Assembly (NCBI RefSeq): GCF_015668515.1
Contig: NZ_JADPFO010000002.1
Span: 305,698 to 369,697 of the forward strand
Direction of reading: 5' to 3'
Length of the DNA: 64,000 bases
DNA from: Paraclostridium tenue
Lineage (GTDB): Bacteria > Bacillota > Clostridia > Peptostreptococcales > Peptostreptococcaceae
Below are positions 17,370 through 27,573 of this stretch, one piece after another. The position numbers and the translations under genes are program-made. The notes below the pieces were generated by a model. That model had not been told where the DNA came from. It did not search any database and was given only the letters and a program-made list of their open reading frames with translations. Positions within the stretch are counted from its first letter, which is position 1. Each line of letters starts with the position of its first letter.

Positions 17370-17690
17370 TTATTTAGTTAATTCAGCTTCTATTTGTTTA
17401 TATAAATTTTCCATCATAGTGTTAAAACTGCGATTAGATTTCATATAATTAGAAACTAAAGGATGATTAAAAAATTTATCATAATCTCTATTTAGTTGAC
17501 TTATTTTTTTTGATGCATCTTCAATTTTATATCTTGAATATATTAAATTTTTCTTTTTAACGTACTCATCAAATTGCTTTTTCAAAGATGCATTTTTATC
17601 TAACTCTTTTTTTGCTTTATTCATAGATTTAAACTCATTACTACTCCTAATGCAAAAAGCTAGTTCTTTTGCCTTTTCATTTATATTCAA
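17370..17690 (-). CDS. YlbF/YmcA (Com_YlbF) family protein
   Basis: A 106-residue all-helical protein. I start it at the TTG at 17690, with AAAGGGGG 8 bases upstream; the 27 extra residues of the longer frame are hydrophobic and unlike the family. The pattern NEKAKELAFCIRSSNEFKSMNKAKKELDKN, read from residue 3 on, fits the YlbF domain (ELA..I..S.E....A...L). In Bacillus, YlbF/YmcA/YaaT form an RNase Y-associated complex that affects sporulation and competence. Here only the family can be claimed. A 37-base palindrome lies upstream of this gene. Confidence 0.75.
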   Translation of the reverse strand: MNINEKAKELAFCIRSSNEFKSMNKAKKELDKNASLKKQFDEYVKKKNLIYSRYKIEDASKKISQLNRDYDKFFNHPLVSNYMKSNRSFNTMMENLYKQIEAELTK

Positions 17691-17773
17691 ATTATTTTCC
17701 CCCTTTAGAATTAAACAAAAAATTTGATGCCTATAAATTATTTTATAAAAAATATTTAGAAGTGTTACCAAAA

Positions 17774-17810
17774 CTATAAAATTAAATTTGTATCAAATTT
17801 AATTTTATAG
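17774..17810. repeat. 17-bp perfect inverted repeat with a TAT centre
   Basis: Arms 17774-17790 and 17794-17810 are exact reverse complements around a 3-base centre. The element lies about 84 bases upstream of the YlbF start and 78 bases beyond the GNAT stop. It lacks a T tract, so an operator is likelier than a terminator. Confidence 0.7.
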
Positions 17811-17860
17811 AATAGTATATATTATGAAACAAAAAGACCTATAAGAACTATACAACGTGG

Positions 17861-17889
17861 AAAAGAGACCTTTTTACAAGGTCTCTTTT
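17861..17889 (-). terminator. Terminator of the GNAT gene
   Basis: AAAAGAGACCTT (17861-17872) pairs with AAGGTCTCTTTT (17878-17889). On the minus strand it follows the GNAT stop codon directly. Confidence 0.75.
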
Positions 17890-18502
17890 ATATTACACAA
17901 GTTATTATATTTTCATCTATTATATTTTCATTTATATCACTTGGGAATAAGTCTTTAATGAAAATATTTCTTAAAATTCCATGTTCATTTTTTTGTTGAG
18001 TCTTAAATTCAAATCCTTTGCTTATTATATTGTTAAGACTATGTATATTATCAACAGCAGAAACTGTAACTATATATTTTTTCTGTTGTGATTTAGCTAT
18101 ATCTATTCTTAAATCAAGTAATTTACTTTGTAAAGAATTGCCTCTATACATAGGATGTACCATAACAAAACCTGATATAAATGTATTTTTTATATCTTCT
18201 ATGGAAATACCTAAAGAAGATAAAGTTTCTAAATCATTTATGTTAGGAACATCACAAAGAGCACAAGCAATAAGTTCTAAACCTACATAACAACCAATTA
18301 TAAATCCACCATTTTCTATTGTTTTTTTCAAAGAGTCATAATCTCTATTTTTTAACCAATTTTTATTATCCATAGAATTACTTACTTCTTCATATAGTTT
18401 TGATATATCACCAAAATTTTCCTCACTTAAAAAACAGATATTTGCATATATATTATTAGTAAGAACATTATTTACTTTAGATAGTTTAACTTTTGTTAGC
18501 AA
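17888..18502 (-). CDS. GNAT-family N-acetyltransferase
   Basis: A 204-residue protein with the GNAT fold. The acetyl-CoA loop is visible near residues 115-130 as VHPMYRGNSLQSKLLD (the R/Q-x-x-G-x-G/S type motif A, here RGNSLQ). Motif B follows as VSAVDNIHSLNNIISKGF. The substrate cannot be deduced. The TTG start at 18502 has GAGGTG 6 bases upstream on the minus strand. The gene stands alone with its own terminator. Confidence 0.8.
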   Translation of the reverse strand: MLTKVKLSKVNNVLTNNIYANICFLSEENFGDISKLYEEVSNSMDNKNWLKNRDYDSLKKTIENGGFIIGCYVGLELIACALCDVPNINDLETLSSLGISIEDIKNTFISGFVMVHPMYRGNSLQSKLLDLRIDIAKSQQKKYIVTVSAVDNIHSLNNIISKGFEFKTQQKNEHGILRNIFIKDLFPSDINENIIDENIITCVI

Positions 18503-18660
18503 CTAAGCACCTCTTTCCTTTGATTTAATGTTAGACAATTATACCATAAATTTGATTATATTTGATTAAAAAAATGTAAAAACTATAAAAAATATTATAA
18601 TAGCTTTAAAATACTCCATATTCTTAAGCTTAAGTCTATTATTTGATAGGAGGCACAAAT

Positions 18661-19812
18661 TTGAACTCAAGAAAAGAAAAAAACAAGAAAATAAGGAAAA
18701 TACTAGTTTTAGTAGGTGTTTTTATAATTAGTACTATAACTTTAATACAAGCAAACAAAGAAAATATTAATACCTTTATAAGAAAAGGAGCTTCTACAAA
18801 ATTAGAAGAGGATTCAGAGATTTCTAAATTCCAATTGTTACTTGAAAATTTATTTGATAATAGAAATAAAGCTATATTAACTAAGAATGATGAAGTTTTA
18901 AAAAAGCTATATGATATAGATCATAAATTTGGACTTTGGGCATATGAACAAGAAGTTACAAAAATGAAATATCTAGAAAATTGGTCATATAAACAAGGTG
19001 TTAAATTTAATGATATAAAAACTAGAGTTAAAGTTCGAAAAGTTAAAGAAAAAGAAGAAAATTTATATGGAATAATATGTGCAGTATCTACAGAATATAA
19101 TTATTCATATGAAAATCAATTAGATACTAAAAATATGTTTAGAATAGGTACTTATCATTATCTTAATATGAGAATAGTAGATAATGAATATGTAATAACT
19201 AAAGAATGGTATACGGATCCATTTGCTGATTCATTACATCTAGACAATATAAAATCTGATGATATTAGAAATTATATTTTATCAAAGGAAAATCAACCAA
19301 TAAGTTTAACTAATGAACAAACTAAAGCAATGGAATATGCTCACAAATATTGTGGAGCAGCAGCTGATGAAGAACATGGAATGAAATTTAATCCAAAATA
19401 TAAAGATTTTAACCCAGATGGAGGAGACTGTGCAAATTTTGCTTCTCAAATAATGTATGAAAGTAAAAGATTTAAGAAAAATAGAATTTGGAATTATGAA
19501 GGTAATTCAGGAACTAAAGCCTGGGTAAATGCACAAGGATTTAAAAATTATTTATTAAATAGTGGAAGAGGGAGTTTAATATCTAAAGGATCTTATGAAG
19601 ACGTGTACAAAACTGCTTACAATATGAGGCCTGGAGATATAGTAGCATACGAAAAGGGTGGAAGGATAACCCATGTATCTACTGTAACAGGATTAGATTC
19701 AAGAGGGTATCCACTTGTTACATGTCATAATACTGATAGATTACTAGTTCCATGGGATTTAGGATGGAGTGATAAATCTATAAGATTTCATTTAATAAAA
19801 GTTCATTATTAA
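18661..19812 (+). CDS. Exported protein with amidase-like (Amidase_6) domain
   Basis: I choose TTG 18661, with AGGAGG 7 bases upstream, giving 383 residues. Residues 9-28 are a transmembrane anchor or uncleaved signal. Residues 40-205 form an unassigned extracellular region. The C-terminal ~160 residues match the putative amidase domain: YCGAAADEEHGMKF, then GGDCANFASQIMYE with the nucleophile-type Cys, then MRPGDIVAYE, THVSTVTG with a His, and VTCHNTDR. The papain-like Cys-His arrangement suggests amide hydrolysis, possibly in cell wall. The gene is monocistronic. Confidence 0.82.
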   Translation: MNSRKEKNKKIRKILVLVGVFIISTITLIQANKENINTFIRKGASTKLEEDSEISKFQLLLENLFDNRNKAILTKNDEVLKKLYDIDHKFGLWAYEQEVTKMKYLENWSYKQGVKFNDIKTRVKVRKVKEKEENLYGIICAVSTEYNYSYENQLDTKNMFRIGTYHYLNMRIVDNEYVITKEWYTDPFADSLHLDNIKSDDIRNYILSKENQPISLTNEQTKAMEYAHKYCGAAADEEHGMKFNPKYKDFNPDGGDCANFASQIMYESKRFKKNRIWNYEGNSGTKAWVNAQGFKNYLLNSGRGSLISKGSYEDVYKTAYNMRPGDIVAYEKGGRITHVSTVTGLDSRGYPLVTCHNTDRLLVPWDLGWSDKSIRFHLIKVHY

Positions 19813-19815
19813 TAA

Positions 19816-19860
19816 AAATTAAAAAGTAGCTACTCTTTTAGGGTAGTTACTTTTTAATTT
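19816..19860 (+). terminator. Terminator after the amidase-like gene
   Basis: A 15-bp or longer stem with G-T wobbles (AAAAAGTA on the left arm, TACTTTTT on the right), ending in T-rich DNA. Confidence 0.8.
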
Positions 19861-19971
19861 AAAAGGTTTTTATAATATAACAAAATCTAATTTATTTTAA
19901 TATTGGTTAATATATGGTAAAATGATAATAAATATATTTTAATTTAGACTACTTATTAGGAGGTTCAGTAT

Positions 19972-20376
19972 TTGAATATACTATTTTTTATAACACCCAA
20001 AAGTGAAGTAGCATATATATATGATGATTATACGATGAGACAGGCATTAGAGAAAATGGAGTATCATAGATACTCTGCTATACCTATTATAAATCGTAGT
20101 GGAGAATATGTGGGGACTATCACAGAAGGAGATCTCCTATGGTATTTGAAAAACGATTTGAAGTTAGATTTAAAAGCTATAGAAGATGTATATATATGTG
20201 ATATAAAAAGACGAATGGACAATAAGCCTGTATCTATAAATGCTAATATAGAAGATTTAATATCTAAATCTATGAATCAAAATTTTGTTCCAGTTATAGA
20301 TGATCAAAATATTTTCATAGGGATAATAAAAAGAAGAGATATAATTGAATATTGCTATAAAAAGATAAAGTCTTAA
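19972..20376 (+). CDS. CBS-domain pair protein
   Basis: A 134-residue protein made almost entirely of two CBS motifs. The first has DYTMRQALEKMEYHRYSAIPIINRSGEYVGTITEGDL around residues 17-58, and the second has IEDLISKSMNQNFVPVIDDQNIFIGIIKRRDI around residues 97-128. Stand-alone Bateman modules bind adenine nucleotides and act as regulatory or sensory proteins. No partner domain is present. The TTG start follows AGGAGG by 8 bases. The gene is convergent with the parvulin gene and shares a terminator with it. Confidence 0.85.
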   Translation: MNILFFITPKSEVAYIYDDYTMRQALEKMEYHRYSAIPIINRSGEYVGTITEGDLLWYLKNDLKLDLKAIEDVYICDIKRRMDNKPVSINANIEDLISKSMNQNFVPVIDDQNIFIGIIKRRDIIEYCYKKIKS

Positions 20377-20382
20377 AAATCA

Positions 20383-20421
20383 AAAGAGTAACTTAAAATA
20401 TTAATTTAAGTTACTCTTTAT
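20383..20421. terminator. Bidirectional terminator
   Basis: AAAGAGTAACTTAAA (20383-20397) pairs with TTTAAGTTACTCTTT (20405-20419), between convergent genes. Confidence 0.85.
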
Positions 20422-20434
20422 TTATATAAATATA

Positions 20435-21190
20435 TTAGTCATTAAATTTAACCATATCTGTATATTTAGATTTTAAATCATTTATCTTTGAAGAATAAAC
20501 TTCATTTTGTTTTTGATACATTAAGCTTTTAGCTATGTCATCTTTAACTTCATCAAGTTCAGATTGTCCACCTTCATTTCTATCTTCAACTTTTATTAAG
20601 TGATATCCGAATTGAGTTTTAACTGGACCTTTAACTTCTCCTTTGTTCATAGAAAATACTGCTTCTTCAAATTCAGGAACCATTTGTCCTCTTGGGAAAG
20701 TGCCTAAATCACCATCAGCATCTTTAGATGGACAAGAAGAATGCTCTCTAGCAGCTTCTTCAAATGATATTTCATTGTTATTTATTTTATTTAATAATTC
20801 ATTAGCTTTTTCTTCGTTATCAACTAGTATATGTTTAGCTGATGCAGTTTCAGGTTTAACGAATCTAGTTTTATTAGCTTCATAGAAATTAGCTATTTCT
20901 TCATCAGTTAATTTAACTGATGCTAATACTCTGTTTATAGAATATTGCTTTAACATATTTTCTTCTATCTTTTTCATTTCAGCTTTAAAGTTTTCATCGT
21001 TATGTAAATTTTCTTCTTTAGCTTCAAGATAGAATAACTCTTGATTAACTAAATCTTCTAATAATCTTTTTTTGCCTTCTTCATTATTAAATTGCATAGC
21101 TTGGTATGGATCTAAGCTTTTTAAAGCATTTTCAATATCAATATTAGTTATTTCTTTTTCTCCAATAGTAGCTAAAACTTTTCTTTCCAT
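20435..21190 (-). CDS. Parvulin-type peptidylprolyl isomerase without signal peptide
   Basis: A 251-residue protein with a SurA/PrsA-like N-terminal chaperone region (residues 1-110) and a PpiC rotamase domain (about 112-205): ASAKHILVDNEEKA, FEEAAREHSSCPSKDADGDLGTFPRGQMVPEFEEAVF, and TQFGYHLIKVEDR. It should catalyse cis-trans proline isomerisation and assist folding. Unlike PrsA, it begins MERKVLATIGEKEIT with no signal peptide or lipobox, so it appears cytosolic. The ATG has AAAGGAG upstream. It is monocistronic. Confidence 0.88.
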   Translation of the reverse strand: MERKVLATIGEKEITNIDIENALKSLDPYQAMQFNNEEGKKRLLEDLVNQELFYLEAKEENLHNDENFKAEMKKIEENMLKQYSINRVLASVKLTDEEIANFYEANKTRFVKPETASAKHILVDNEEKANELLNKINNNEISFEEAAREHSSCPSKDADGDLGTFPRGQMVPEFEEAVFSMNKGEVKGPVKTQFGYHLIKVEDRNEGGQSELDEVKDDIAKSLMYQKQNEVYSSKINDLKSKYTDMVKFND

Positions 21191-21281
21191 AATATTAACT
21201 CCTTTGTAATTTGTTTATTATAGTATTAACTATTAAAATAAATAATATCAAAAAATTCTAGATATGTCTAATATTTCAAAA

Positions 21282-21728
21282 CTAGTATCTTAAAAGCATA
21301 AATATCATTAAAATAGAAGCTATTATTCCAACAACTCCTTCTTCTAGCTTATATTTATGAACTTTAATTATTGATATATACATATATATAATTAAAAATA
21401 TTAACTTTAATAAAAATCCAAATATACTAACTGAGAACATATAATAGGTATATGATGAAAAAATAAAGGATATGAGAGTAACTAATTTATAAAAAATCTC
21501 TATTTTATCTTCATAAATTTTAGTATAATTCATATAAGCTATATAAGTTACTATATATGTTATGCAAAGAGACGTATATATGATGAATAAAGATGAAGAT
21601 AATTTGTTAAATTTATTATCTGTTAGTATAATACCTACGAACCAAAATATAATCCAAAATGCAAGAAATAAGAATTTAAATATATTATTGAATAAATTTA
21701 GTTTATTATATTTATTTGCCGTACTCAA
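21282..21728 (-). CDS. Hypothetical membrane protein, about 148 residues
   Basis: Five likely transmembrane helices occupy most of the protein, with almost no conserved polar residues. No family is recognised. The TTG at 21728 has AGGAAG about 8 bases upstream and is preferred to the GTG at 21737, which would overlap that site. Neighbours give no functional hint: it lies between a parvulin gene and a TSCPD gene on the other strand. Confidence 0.6.
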   Translation of the reverse strand: MSTANKYNKLNLFNNIFKFLFLAFWIIFWFVGIILTDNKFNKLSSSLFIIYTSLCITYIVTYIAYMNYTKIYEDKIEIFYKLVTLISFIFSSYTYYMFSVSIFGFLLKLIFLIIYMYISIIKVHKYKLEEGVVGIIASILMIFMLLRY

Positions 21729-21930
21729 ACTTATCACTTCCTAACATTTAATCTATAAGATTATATACAAAAATTTTAAAGATATTCAATACAAATTTAA
21801 TATGTATATATAATTATAACTATTAATTTATTTATTAAAAATATATATTAATAAAATTTCATAAAATATTCACATAAATCTTATGCTTTATAAATAATAT
21901 ATTAATAAAATATATAATAGGGTGATGTAT

Positions 21931-22188
21931 ATGTATAGATATTATACTAATGGAGTTTGTTCAAAATCAATTTTATTAGATTTAGATGGAGACATGTTAG
22001 TTGATGTTATATTTGAAGGAGGGTGTGCAGGAAATTTATTAGGAATTAAAAATTTAATAGAAGGTAAAACAATAGATGAAATAATAGAAACATTTGAAAG
22101 AATACCGTGTAAAAACAGAGAAACATCATGTCCGGATCAGTTAGCTAATGCACTAAAAATATATAAAAAATATGTACTAAATGAGTAA
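21931..22188 (+). CDS. TSCPD-domain protein (TIGR03905 type)
   Basis: An 85-residue protein. FEGGCAGNLLGIKNLIEGKTIDEI, followed by PCKNRETSCPDQLANAL, matches the TSCPD domain, which is also found at the C-terminus of some ribonucleotide reductases and which contains conserved Cys that may bind metal. The stand-alone form has no known function. I prefer the ATG at 21931, with AGGGTG 8 bases upstream. A strong terminator follows, shared with the opposing gene. Confidence 0.85.
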   Translation: MYRYYTNGVCSKSILLDLDGDMLVDVIFEGGCAGNLLGIKNLIEGKTIDEIIETFERIPCKNRETSCPDQLANALKIYKKYVLNE

Positions 22189-22190
22189 AA

Positions 22191-22226
22191 AAAAGCTTCT
22201 ACTTTTGCATAAGTAGAAGCTTTTCC
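22191..22226. terminator. Bidirectional terminator
   Basis: AAAAGCTTCTACTT (22191-22204) pairs with AAGTAGAAGCTTTT (22211-22224), between convergent genes. Confidence 0.85.
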
Positions 22227-22236
22227 TTTAAATTAT

Positions 22237-22689
22237 TTATCTAGTTACAACTATAGCTATTTTTTCATCTTTATTATAACTTATTTGTACTAATTGATTT
22301 TTCTTAACTTTCTCTAAGTCTTCTCCACCATATTTTATTTGTAGTTTATCAACTTTTTTACCTTGTTTTATTATAGCAACATATTCTTTTTTACCTTTTT
22401 TCTCAAGACTTATTAAGTTACCTACAAAAGGTTTAAAGTTTTGATACTTATCACCTTGTTTTTTAATATAGAAGTAAGCTCCCACAGCTAAAGCTATTTC
22501 AACACCAAATAAAACCCAGCCATTAACTTTTAAAGCTATACCACCAATCCAAATAACTAACATTATAATCATAGGTATAATACTTTTTCTAAGTAATAGT
22601 TTTCCCATTATTTCATTAGCCTTTTTTTCTGGACCAGTCATTGTTTTTGATCTAGCATATGATTGTGCAAATTTGTCCTTTAAGCTCAT
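22237..22689 (-). CDS. Hypothetical membrane protein, 150 residues
   Basis: The start is the ATG at 22689 behind AGGAGG; the longer frame adds 16 residues without a ribosome site. Residues 1-35 are polar and helical. Two transmembrane helices at about 36-55 and 58-75 are followed by a soluble beta-rich domain (residues 80-150, with KQGKKVDKLQIKYGGEDLEKV). The small cytoplasmic domain looks OB-fold-like by strand spacing, but I cannot name it. It is transcribed alone. Confidence 0.7.
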   Translation of the reverse strand: MSLKDKFAQSYARSKTMTGPEKKANEIMGKLLLRKSIIPMIIMLVIWIGGIALKVNGWVLFGVEIALAVGAYFYIKKQGDKYQNFKPFVGNLISLEKKGKKEYVAIIKQGKKVDKLQIKYGGEDLEKVKKNQLVQISYNKDEKIAIVVTR

Positions 22690-22936
22690 ATTAATCCTCC
22701 TAGATTGTTTCAAATTTAAATTATGATAACAAGTCATGCTTGAAATTTAAAATATATTTATATTATGTACAAGTTTCATATTTAAATTTATATTCAAGCA
22801 AGTATAAATATATAACATATTTTATCATAAAAATATTAAAAAGAAAATAAAGGAGAATGTAAAATTTTAACGTAAAATAAAATTTTATCTTAATAAAAGT
22901 TTATAATTTTTATTATTTTATATTAAATTATAAAAA
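22690..22936. other. Intergenic, no gene seen
   Basis: AT-rich DNA between divergent genes. Apart from the leader of the membrane-protein gene on the minus strand, I see no open frame, repeat or hairpin of note up to the palindrome at 22937. Confidence 0.5.
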
Positions 22937-22977
22937 TGTAACTTATGTTACAGAAAATAATCTGAAATTATTATAAT
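22937..22977 (+). promoter_or_regulatory. Crp/Fnr-type box and promoter of the DUF1858 gene
   Basis: TGTAACTTATGTTACA (22937-22952) is a perfect palindrome of the TGTAA-N6-TTACA kind used by Crp/Fnr-family proteins. TATAAT lies at 22972-22977. The box centre is then about 40 bases before the predicted start, the class II activator position. The regulator is unknown; HcpR is one candidate. Confidence 0.6.
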
Positions 22978-23035
22978 ATTAAAACACAGATAATTAAAAC
23001 AAAATACGAACGATATATCAAAAGGAGAATTTAAA

Positions 23036-23224
23036 ATGAAAATAGATAAAAACATATTAATAGGGGAATTAATAAGCAAAAAACCAGAATCTGTAGATGT
23101 ACTTATGAAGTATGAAATGGGATGTTTAGGATGTCCATCAGCTCAAATGGAAACTTTAGAACAAGCAGCATATATACATGGAATAGATTTAGAAGAATTA
23201 TTACAAAAACTGAATGAAATATAA
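23036..23224 (+). CDS. DUF1858-domain protein
   Basis: A 62-residue protein that is a bare DUF1858 domain, with a GCLGCPSAQMETLEQAAYIHGID core (Cys-x-x-Cys near residues 29-32). This domain is also found at the N-terminus of ScdA/RIC iron-sulfur repair proteins and next to hybrid-cluster proteins in anaerobes, which suggests redox or nitrosative-stress work. The ATG follows AAAGGAG. A Crp/Fnr-type box at the promoter fits that idea. No biochemical role is established for the stand-alone form as far as I know. Confidence 0.85.
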   Translation: MKIDKNILIGELISKKPESVDVLMKYEMGCLGCPSAQMETLEQAAYIHGIDLEELLQKLNEI

Positions 23225-23230
23225 AAATAA

Positions 23231-23270
23231 AAAAAGATACTTCGGATGCGGAGTATCTTTTTTTATTTTT
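23231..23270 (+). terminator. Terminator after the DUF1858 gene
   Basis: AAAAAGATACT (23231-23241) pairs with AGTATCTTTTT (23252-23262), with a 10-base loop and a T tail. Confidence 0.85.
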
Positions 23271-23363
23271 ATATAAATTTTATGATTATTGTATAGACTT
23301 TATTTAAAAATAGGATTAATATATTAAATGTTGCAACAATTAGTTTTGGAGGGAAGTGTTTAA

Positions 23364-24632
23364 GTGTTACCAAAGTTATTTAAAATGATAAAAGAAAATG
23401 AATTAACAAAAGAGCAAGTAGGTAAAGATGTAATAGCTGGAATTATAGTTGCTATAATAGCTCTTCCTTTATCTATAGCCTTAGCAATATCATCTGGAGT
23501 ATCTCCAGAAAAAGGACTTATAACTGCTATATTTGCAGGATTTATAATATCTTTTTTAGGTGGGAGCAAGGTTCAAATTGGTGGGCCAACAGGAGCATTC
23601 GTTGTAATAGTTTATGGTGTAATTAAAACTTATGGAATAACAGGACTTATAACTGCTACAATGATGGCAGGAGTTATATTAGTAGTTATGGGATTACTTA
23701 AATTTGGATCTTTAATAAAATATGTTCCACAAACTATAACAGTAGGATTTACTAGTGGTATAGCAGTAACATTACTTACAACTCAGTTAAAGGATTTTTT
23801 TGGATTTAAGATAAAAAATGTACCAGCTGAGTTTATAGGTAAAATAGGAAGCTATATACAACATATATCCACTTTCGATATAGCATCATTTCTAATAGGA
23901 ATAGCTTGTATTTTTATATTAGTTTACTGGCCTAAGGTAAACAAGAAAATACCAGCATCAATAATAGTATTAATACTATCTACTTTAGTAGTAAATTTAT
24001 TTAACTTACCAACAGATACAATAGGGACTAGATTCAATGAAATATCATCATCTATACCAAAACCACAAATACCACATATAGACTTACAAACAATTACAAA
24101 ATTAATAAAGCCGGCTATGACTATTGCTTTATTAGGTGCAATAGAGTCACTACTTTCATGCGTAGTTTCTGATAATATGATAGATGACAAGCATGATTCA
24201 AATATGGAATTAGTAGCACAAGGACTTGGGAATATAGCTTCTTCAATATTTGGAGGAATTCCAGCAACTGGAGCTATAGCTAGAACAGCAGCTAATGTTA
24301 AAAATGGAGGAAGAAGCCCTATATCAGGAATGGTACATGCTATAACATTATTACTTATAATGGTTATACTAATGCCTCTTGCTAAGCTTATACCTATGAC
24401 TACGTTAGCAGCAATACTTATAGTAGTTTCTTACAATATGGGAGAATGGTCACATTTTAAAGAATTGTTATCTTCAAGCAAATCTGATGTTTTAGTATTA
24501 ATTATAACTTTTACACTTACGGTAGTATTTGATTTAGTATTTGCAATAGGTGTAGGTATGGTTGTTCATTATATACTTAAATTTGTAAAAGATAGAAATG
24601 AAAAAGCAGAAGATGAATTAGAAGCTGCTTAA
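23364..24632 (+). CDS. SulP-family anion transporter lacking a STAS domain
   Basis: A 422-residue membrane protein of the SulP family (SLC26-like), which moves sulfate, bicarbonate or other anions. Family features are AGIIVAIIALPLSIALAISSGVSPEKGL near residues 24-53, FLGGSKVQIGGPTGAFVVIV near 63-82 and the NIASSIFGGIPATGAIARTAANVKNGGRSPISG stretch near 290-322. About 12 helices are predicted. It ends soon after the last helix, so the C-terminal STAS regulatory domain of longer family members is absent. The start is a GTG behind GGAGGGA. Context does not show the substrate. Confidence 0.88.
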   Translation: MLPKLFKMIKENELTKEQVGKDVIAGIIVAIIALPLSIALAISSGVSPEKGLITAIFAGFIISFLGGSKVQIGGPTGAFVVIVYGVIKTYGITGLITATMMAGVILVVMGLLKFGSLIKYVPQTITVGFTSGIAVTLLTTQLKDFFGFKIKNVPAEFIGKIGSYIQHISTFDIASFLIGIACIFILVYWPKVNKKIPASIIVLILSTLVVNLFNLPTDTIGTRFNEISSSIPKPQIPHIDLQTITKLIKPAMTIALLGAIESLLSCVVSDNMIDDKHDSNMELVAQGLGNIASSIFGGIPATGAIARTAANVKNGGRSPISGMVHAITLLLIMVILMPLAKLIPMTTLAAILIVVSYNMGEWSHFKELLSSSKSDVLVLIITFTLTVVFDLVFAIGVGMVVHYILKFVKDRNEKAEDELEAA

Positions 24633-24673
24633 TGTATATTATTTAAATTTCTATATAATTAAATTTAGAAAAA

Positions 24674-24708
24674 GAAGTGTGAATTATATAATTCATGCTT
24701 TTTTTTTA
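24674..24708 (+). terminator. Terminator after the SulP gene
   Basis: A 12-bp stem with two G-T pairs around 24674-24700, then a nine-base T run. Confidence 0.8.
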
Positions 24709-24755
24709 TTATATTGGGAATAATAATCTTTAATATAGATTTTATGGAGGTTTAT

Positions 24756-25217
24756 ATGAAAAGATTACTATATTTATTTCCAATGATTTTTTTAGTAATT
24801 ATATTAATAGTTGGGTGTTCTGAAAAAGTTGTAGATCAAAAGTTAAAGGAAGATAAGGTAATTCCAAATAAATTAACAAGTGAAATGGGTAAGGGTAAAA
24901 TTATAATAACTACGCCTACTGATAATTCAGAAGATGGAGAAACACCAGTTATATACATAGATGATTATAAAGGATTAGTTCAATTAGGTCTTGAATCAAA
25001 AGATTTTGATAGTTCTAAGTCTAGCTATATATACATAGATGAAAAATTAAATACGATAGAAGAACTAGGTAAATCTAATTCTATAAATTTAACTATATAT
25101 GAGGAAGATTTAAATGAAGGTATACACAAAATTGAAGTAGTACAATATCATAACAATAAAACAAGTGGAACACCTATAACTTATAAAAATTGCAATTATA
25201 AAATAGAAAAAAGATAA
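24756..25217 (+). CDS. Lipoprotein of unknown function, 153 residues
   Basis: The N-terminus MKRLLYLFPMIFL leads to a lipobox (LIVGCSEK), so the mature protein is lipid-anchored outside. The remaining ~130 residues are mixed alpha/beta with an Asp/Lys-rich surface (YIDDYKGLVQLG, SYIYIDEKLN). I see no known domain. The ATG at 24756 with TGGAGG upstream is preferred over an earlier in-frame start. No terminator is evident before glpK, so readthrough is possible. Confidence 0.72.
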   Translation: MKRLLYLFPMIFLVIILIVGCSEKVVDQKLKEDKVIPNKLTSEMGKGKIIITTPTDNSEDGETPVIYIDDYKGLVQLGLESKDFDSSKSSYIYIDEKLNTIEELGKSNSINLTIYEEDLNEGIHKIEVVQYHNNKTSGTPITYKNCNYKIEKR

Positions 25218-25303
25218 CTTGTTTAAAAAATAACTTTATTTAAAGTCATTGTAGTAGATGTATTTTATTGTTAATATTTACTTAAAGCATAGTATGTTAA
25301 TAA

Positions 25304-26860
<1,557 letters not shown>

Positions 26861-26939
26861 AAATATTTAAAATATTTTCATATGTAAATTCATACAATTT
26901 ATTAAATACATATTATATAAAAAATATGGAGGTATACAT

Positions 26940-27518
26940 ATGAAAAAGTTTAAACAAATTTTTAGTTTGGTATTTATAAGTATTTTTTTATTAACAGGAT
27001 GTAGTAGAATAGAAAAAAATATAGAAAATAAAGTACCGAGTGTAAATAAGACTCAAGGTGAAAACAAATCTGATACTGATAATAAAGGAAATGAGGTTTC
27101 AAATACAAATCAATCAAAACTTAAAATTTTAAGTAAGGATGCTAATACAAATGAAACTATAGTTACAGGAAGTGTATCAATAGATGAAAAGTTATCTATA
27201 GAAGATAAATTAAATTTAGTTATAAGTGAAGTTTCAAAAGTACAATTTGAAAATGCTCCTATAAAATGCTTAAAAATAAAAGATAATATAGCATATATAG
27301 ATATTAGTGAAGATCAAAATGAAAAATTTTGGAGTAATAGATTTTTCCAAGGAAGCACTGGTGCAAATATAACTTGCTATACTTTAGTTGAAAGTTTACT
27401 TCAAAGAGAGTATAAAGGTGAATGGGTAGATGGGATATACTTTACTTATGGAGGAGAAAAACATGTAGAGTTTGACCATTTAGATACAAACTTCTTTGGA
27501 CATATTATAAAAAGATAA
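26940..27518 (+). CDS. GerMN-domain lipoprotein
   Basis: The signal sequence MKKFKQIFSLVFIS leads to a lipobox (LTGCSR). Residues 30-60 are an Asn/Ser/Lys-rich linker. The C-terminal ~130 residues resemble the GerMN (sporulation and germination) domain: KLSIEDKLNLVISEV, CLKIKDNIAYIDISEDQ and YTLVESLLQREYKGEWVDGIYFTYGG. In Bacillus, GerM stabilises the mother-cell/forespore channel, so a sporulation role is plausible. The ATG has GGAGG upstream. The gene is monocistronic with a strong terminator. Confidence 0.8.
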   Translation: MKKFKQIFSLVFISIFLLTGCSRIEKNIENKVPSVNKTQGENKSDTDNKGNEVSNTNQSKLKILSKDANTNETIVTGSVSIDEKLSIEDKLNLVISEVSKVQFENAPIKCLKIKDNIAYIDISEDQNEKFWSNRFFQGSTGANITCYTLVESLLQREYKGEWVDGIYFTYGGEKHVEFDHLDTNFFGHIIKR

Positions 27519-27521
27519 TTA

Positions 27522-27567
27522 AAAGGTAGTGTAACTAAATTAAGAAAAAATAGTTATACTACCTTTG
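27522..27567. terminator. Bidirectional terminator
   Basis: A 16-bp stem, AAAGGTAGTGTAACTA (27522-27537) with 27551-27566 (one G-T pair), between convergent genes. Confidence 0.85.
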
Positions 27568-27573
27568 TTTATA

